64,000 nucleotides of DNA, from assembly GCA_024036415.1 (NCBI GenBank), contig JAMWET010003177.1, positions 1,053,501 through 1,117,500 of the forward strand, in the 5' to 3' direction. A model generated the notes under the pieces. It had not been told where the DNA came from. It saw only the letters and a program-made list of their open reading frames with translations, and did no database searches. Position 1 is the first letter of the stretch, and each line of letters begins with the position of its first letter. Shown in pieces: positions 60,621-64,000 of the stretch. A program made the position numbers and the translations under genes. Origin of the DNA: Prochilodus magdalenae. Lineage: Eukaryota; Chordata; Actinopteri; Characiformes; Prochilodontidae.

Positions 60621-61124
60621 ACATTCGAGTCACATTATTATGACCACCAGCTAATATCCAGAGCAACCGCCATGTGCAGTTTAGACAGCAGCTAGATGGG
60701 CTGGGAATGACTCAATAAGGTCCTCAGAGGTTGTCACAGGTATCTGGAGCTCTGCTGACTGCAGTGCATCTCACAGTTGCTGGAAGATATGTAGGAATGG
60801 ATCTATAGAGCAAACACCACAATCTAGGTGATCCCAAAGATTCTCAATTGGGTTTAGGTCTGAGGAATTAGGGGGCTAGGGTAGTCTTGGTCATGCTCTT
60901 CTAACCAATGTCTTTACTATTCATGCGGCAGATTGCATTATCTTGCTGGAACATCTTATCTGCCCCGGGGAAGACAATCAGCATGTGTGGGAGTACTTGA
61001 TCTGCAAGGATGAATTCAAACCAATTCAGTTGTGAGTGCCACATGGATGAGTGGGCCCAGAGAATGCTGCATCGAAAGTAGGCATAAGTAGGTAAGTGGT
61101 TATAATAATGCGACTCGACTGTGC
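60621..61124. mobile_element. Fifth Tc1-like family, copy 2, both ends present
   Basis: The left end CGAGTCACATTATTATGACC (60625) is matched in reverse by GTTATAATAATGCGACTCGA at the right end (about 61100-61119). At about 500 bp it lacks a transposase frame and is non-autonomous. It pairs with 38520-39025. Confidence 0.7.
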
Positions 61125-62261
61125 ACTAAATGGCCATTTTGACTGGAAACGAAACAAATAAAGGGTGGTCTCTAATATTTCCACAGCACTGTATGTTGTC
61201 AAACTGTATGTGGTGATGACCAGTGAGCACAGATACAAGTTGGAAGCTCTGCCAGTGAAAACTGCACTTTACAAAGAGACAGTGGCGATGCTGTGCATCC
61301 AGACGATGAGCCTGAAGGCTTACTGCTTCTGTAGTGCAGAGGTGAGCACCATTTCAGATCCCAGCGGTGCCATACGCTGTCCTTGGCCAGGTGTCCATGA
61401 GAGTACAACTGGCCCTCCTCTCTTTGGAAGGAAGGATGACAGGGGTCTCCTGCCTTTTGATGTAAGCGGTGTACATATGGCATATGCTGGGCCACACAAA
61501 GTCAGACAAGTCTCTGTTCTCCTCCAAGCACACTAATGGTGCTATGCGGTCAGCAGTGTGAGAAGCTGCACTGAGTAAGGCAGTGAGACTGAGACAGTGA
61601 CAGTAAATGGGATTCGCTTGTGCTAAAATCATCAAATAATGGATTATGAAAAATTGCCGAGGCTCAGCGGTTTACACAACCAGCAGCAGAGCAATAGAGT
61701 TTATCTAACGCAGTACGCCCAGAGTAATTTTAGCCCTTCGCTATTATGACTTTTGTGTGAGTCTGTGTACGTGTGTGTAGGTGTATCACTGGGATGCGTC
61801 ATCCTCATAACGGTATGTAGTGCCTCGAGTGTCCGCAGCTTGACCTTGCTGTGTTCTGTCAGTACGAGTTGAGGACGAGGGCCCGAGCGGGCATAGCTTT
61901 TCTGTGTGAATGAGTCTCCCTCAGAGACACATCTCAGTATGAACTGATGCATGAGCTCAGCCTTCAGCTGGACCTGAGGAACCGCCCGCTGCCAGAGAGA
62001 GAGAACGAGAGAGAGAGACAGGCAGATAGAAAGAGAGAGCCTGTCTGAGGGGAGCTAACAAATAGCTCTAATGAGAGAGCCTGATGAGCAATCTTGAGAG
62101 TGAAGCATGAAGCAATCAGGCAGTTATTTATAAAGCCAAGCGATACATGGCTTGGTGCATGTCAGCTAGGGTGACGAGCTCATTTTCCAAGGTTACAAAA
62201 CGAATCGTCACACTGTGCGGGTCCTAACCTGCAAACATGAAAACAATACTTTAGAGAATAT
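61125..62261. other. Unique sequence, no gene seen
   Basis: Overlapping frames on both strands at 61165-61635 show no domain. A short purine patch lies at 61996-62040. Confidence 0.35.
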
Positions 62262-62545
62262 GCACCCACCATCTGCTTTATTAGAAACACCTACGTCGTA
62301 CTTTCATACAAAACATAATAGACCTCTTTATGAGCTCCACTTACCTTATAGGCCACCATGTAGGGGTCCAGACTGTAGACCATCTGTTGTCATGCACTTA
62401 TCAGCCACCCTCTTATCTGACTCATTTATCATCACTGGTCACCCTCTGACTTCAGGACAGTGCAAATGCTATTTGGGTGGTGGACTATTCTGAACACAGT
62501 AGTGACACTGATGTGACTGTTGTGCGATAGGGCGTGGCCAAAAAC
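62262..62545. mobile_element. Third, truncated copy of the fold-back family
   Basis: It shares TTTATTAGAAACACCT, CTCCACTTACC, CAGACTGTAGACCATCTGTT and TTTGGGTGGTGGACTATTCT with the left arm of 46233-47043. The right arm is absent. Confidence 0.65.
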
Positions 62546-64000
62546 ACCAAAACACAGTTGCATGTAAAGGTTTGGGTGCTCTTGGTCAAAATACATGTTT
62601 GTCATTTAAAGGGGACCTAGTATGCTTCCTTGCGTTCCATCCCTTCCCCCTTCCTTTAGGGTGTTATGAAGCTTTTTTGTGCATGTATACAATCTACAAT
62701 GATATAAAGCCCAAAGTACACGCCACAGAAACCACTCTGTTCAGCTGCCTGAAACACCTCATTGAAATTCAAGCTCTTTTCTCTATTCCAAGGTGACATC
62801 ATCATGTAACAGAGTCCTTGTTGCCGCCCATCAGCAAGCTTGGCACATCCTCACACAAAACTGACCTTCTGAAATGTTCTGCTCCAGTCTACCTTGCAAA
62901 AGTGCATCAGGTCTTCTTCCTGGGTGAGACACAAACTAATATGGCAGAACTGACAGCATTGTGAGAATAGCCACTGCAGCATGGAGGCAGAACTTGCCAC
63001 CCTGGCAGCTGATCTGTCTGAATTGGCAGGCTGATTCTGGATTCGGTAGGAGGCGGGGCTTTAAGACACAGGAGCTCTAACAGAGTGTTTCAGAAAGAGG
63101 ATGAATACAGGTGTACAGTATGAGGAAAATACTGTATTTGGGGAAAATTGAAGTAAGTAAATCTGTTCTAGCAGACCCCAAAATAAAATTACGAACATGA
63201 AATATTCTGAACAAGGAACAACCCTCTGCATATTGTAATACATAATTACAGTTTATTTGATGAAACATTTTGGGGGGAAATTAGACATAACATGTGTTCT
63301 GTGTAAAAGTTGTAATTTTATCATTTATACTTTCTGCCTCTATTGTTTTGCTGTGTTCTGTATATCAAGTGGTATCAAACTTGTCACAGAGAAGTTCTAG
63401 GGTGTTCCCCCCCCATAAAGTTGATCTTTGCCCAGAATAGAGACTGTACATTGCCAGTCTAATGTCATCACAGAAAGCCCTGACCATTTTAGGCCTAACA
63501 TTTTCAGCAGCCACAGTTCCGACGCATCTTTAGTTACTGGTTATCTGCCCTCCATGAACCATTTTGAGAAACAGCCTTCCCCTCGTTTCAACATTCACTT
63601 GGACTTTCATACTGAGCTATGCTAATTATCAAGGTGTGGCTCACCACTTGACTCGCTTTCAGTTGGAGATCACTGTGTGCTGAGAACAAAGGAAGTTCAG
63701 AGCTTTCAGTCAGACACCCAGTGTTCGCCAGTGCTGCCCATCAGCCTGCCAAATAAGAGAAGAAGGAACAAAGAGTGCTGGAGGATCAACATGTCAGCAG
63801 CTGAACCCCAGTCATAAATCTCACAGCTTCTCTCATATCTTGCAAAGCCATCAGATACACCGTCACCCGCCATCCAGTCCCTAGCCTGCAGACGGCTCAA
63901 GCGTCTCACCACTGCAGGTCTGCCCACCAGCTTTGCGCAGAGATGCCCGCACTTGTGTCCTGGACTGACTGCTGAAATGAATACATAGCTTTTAGCCTTG
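62546..64000. other. Unique sequence to window end, no gene seen
   Basis: A weak match of 62860-62990 to 17700-17860 suggests an old dispersed repeat. No frame over 75 codons has domain features. Confidence 0.35.

Overview
The window looks like ray-finned fish nuclear DNA. It is gene-poor and intron-like, rich in (GT)n, (GA)n, (AT)n and (GATA)n microsatellites, and carries several Tc1/mariner families, tRNA-derived SINE copies, AATAAA-bearing LTR-like repeats and four long minisatellites. An otophysan (characin, catfish or electric-fish group) is my guess from the repeat families; the sequence does not prove it. There is no bacterial, plasmid or phage gene content.

One gene is certain. A 607-residue LINGO-family leucine-rich-repeat/Ig transmembrane protein is encoded in one coding exon at 53984-55807 (+). 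Its ATG lies 6 nt after a strong 3' splice site, so upstream noncoding exon(s) are expected. A CpG-containing segment near the left edge (about 1754-2420), ending in a CAG|GTAACC donor at 2253/2254, is a speculative first exon, which would imply an intron of about 52 kb. The protein mixes LINGO2-like and LINGO4-like residues.

A second, weaker gene is proposed at 45402-50291 (+). Three exon-like pieces (45402-45510, 47742-47902, 49970-50291) have compatible splice phases and protein-like translations. It resembles no well-characterised family. Copies of a fold-back repeat occupy both of its introns.

Layout: 1-2.5 kb microsatellites and possible promoter; 2.5-6.6 kb mostly unique with AT/GATA arrays; 6.67-7.86 kb a 54-bp minisatellite; 8-14.7 kb unique with one SINE; 14.76-16.32 kb a 29-bp minisatellite; 16.4-41.7 kb unique sequence broken by transposon remnants and three pairs of local direct duplications; 41.76-42.96 kb a 30-bp minisatellite; 44.46-45.15 kb a composite minisatellite; 45.4-50.3 kb the candidate gene; 50.3-53.9 kb repeats; 53.98-56.65 kb the LINGO gene with its 3' UTR; 56.7-64 kb repeats and unique sequence.

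No previously undescribed multi-gene system is visible. The most interesting items are the mixed-signature LINGO paralogue, the uncharacterised three-exon gene, nested insertions (a solo LTR with a 4-bp target duplication inside a SINE/LINE-like repeat), a fold-back element of about 0.8 kb, and a diverged element present three times within 8 kb. All calls come from reading the sequence; no database search was run.
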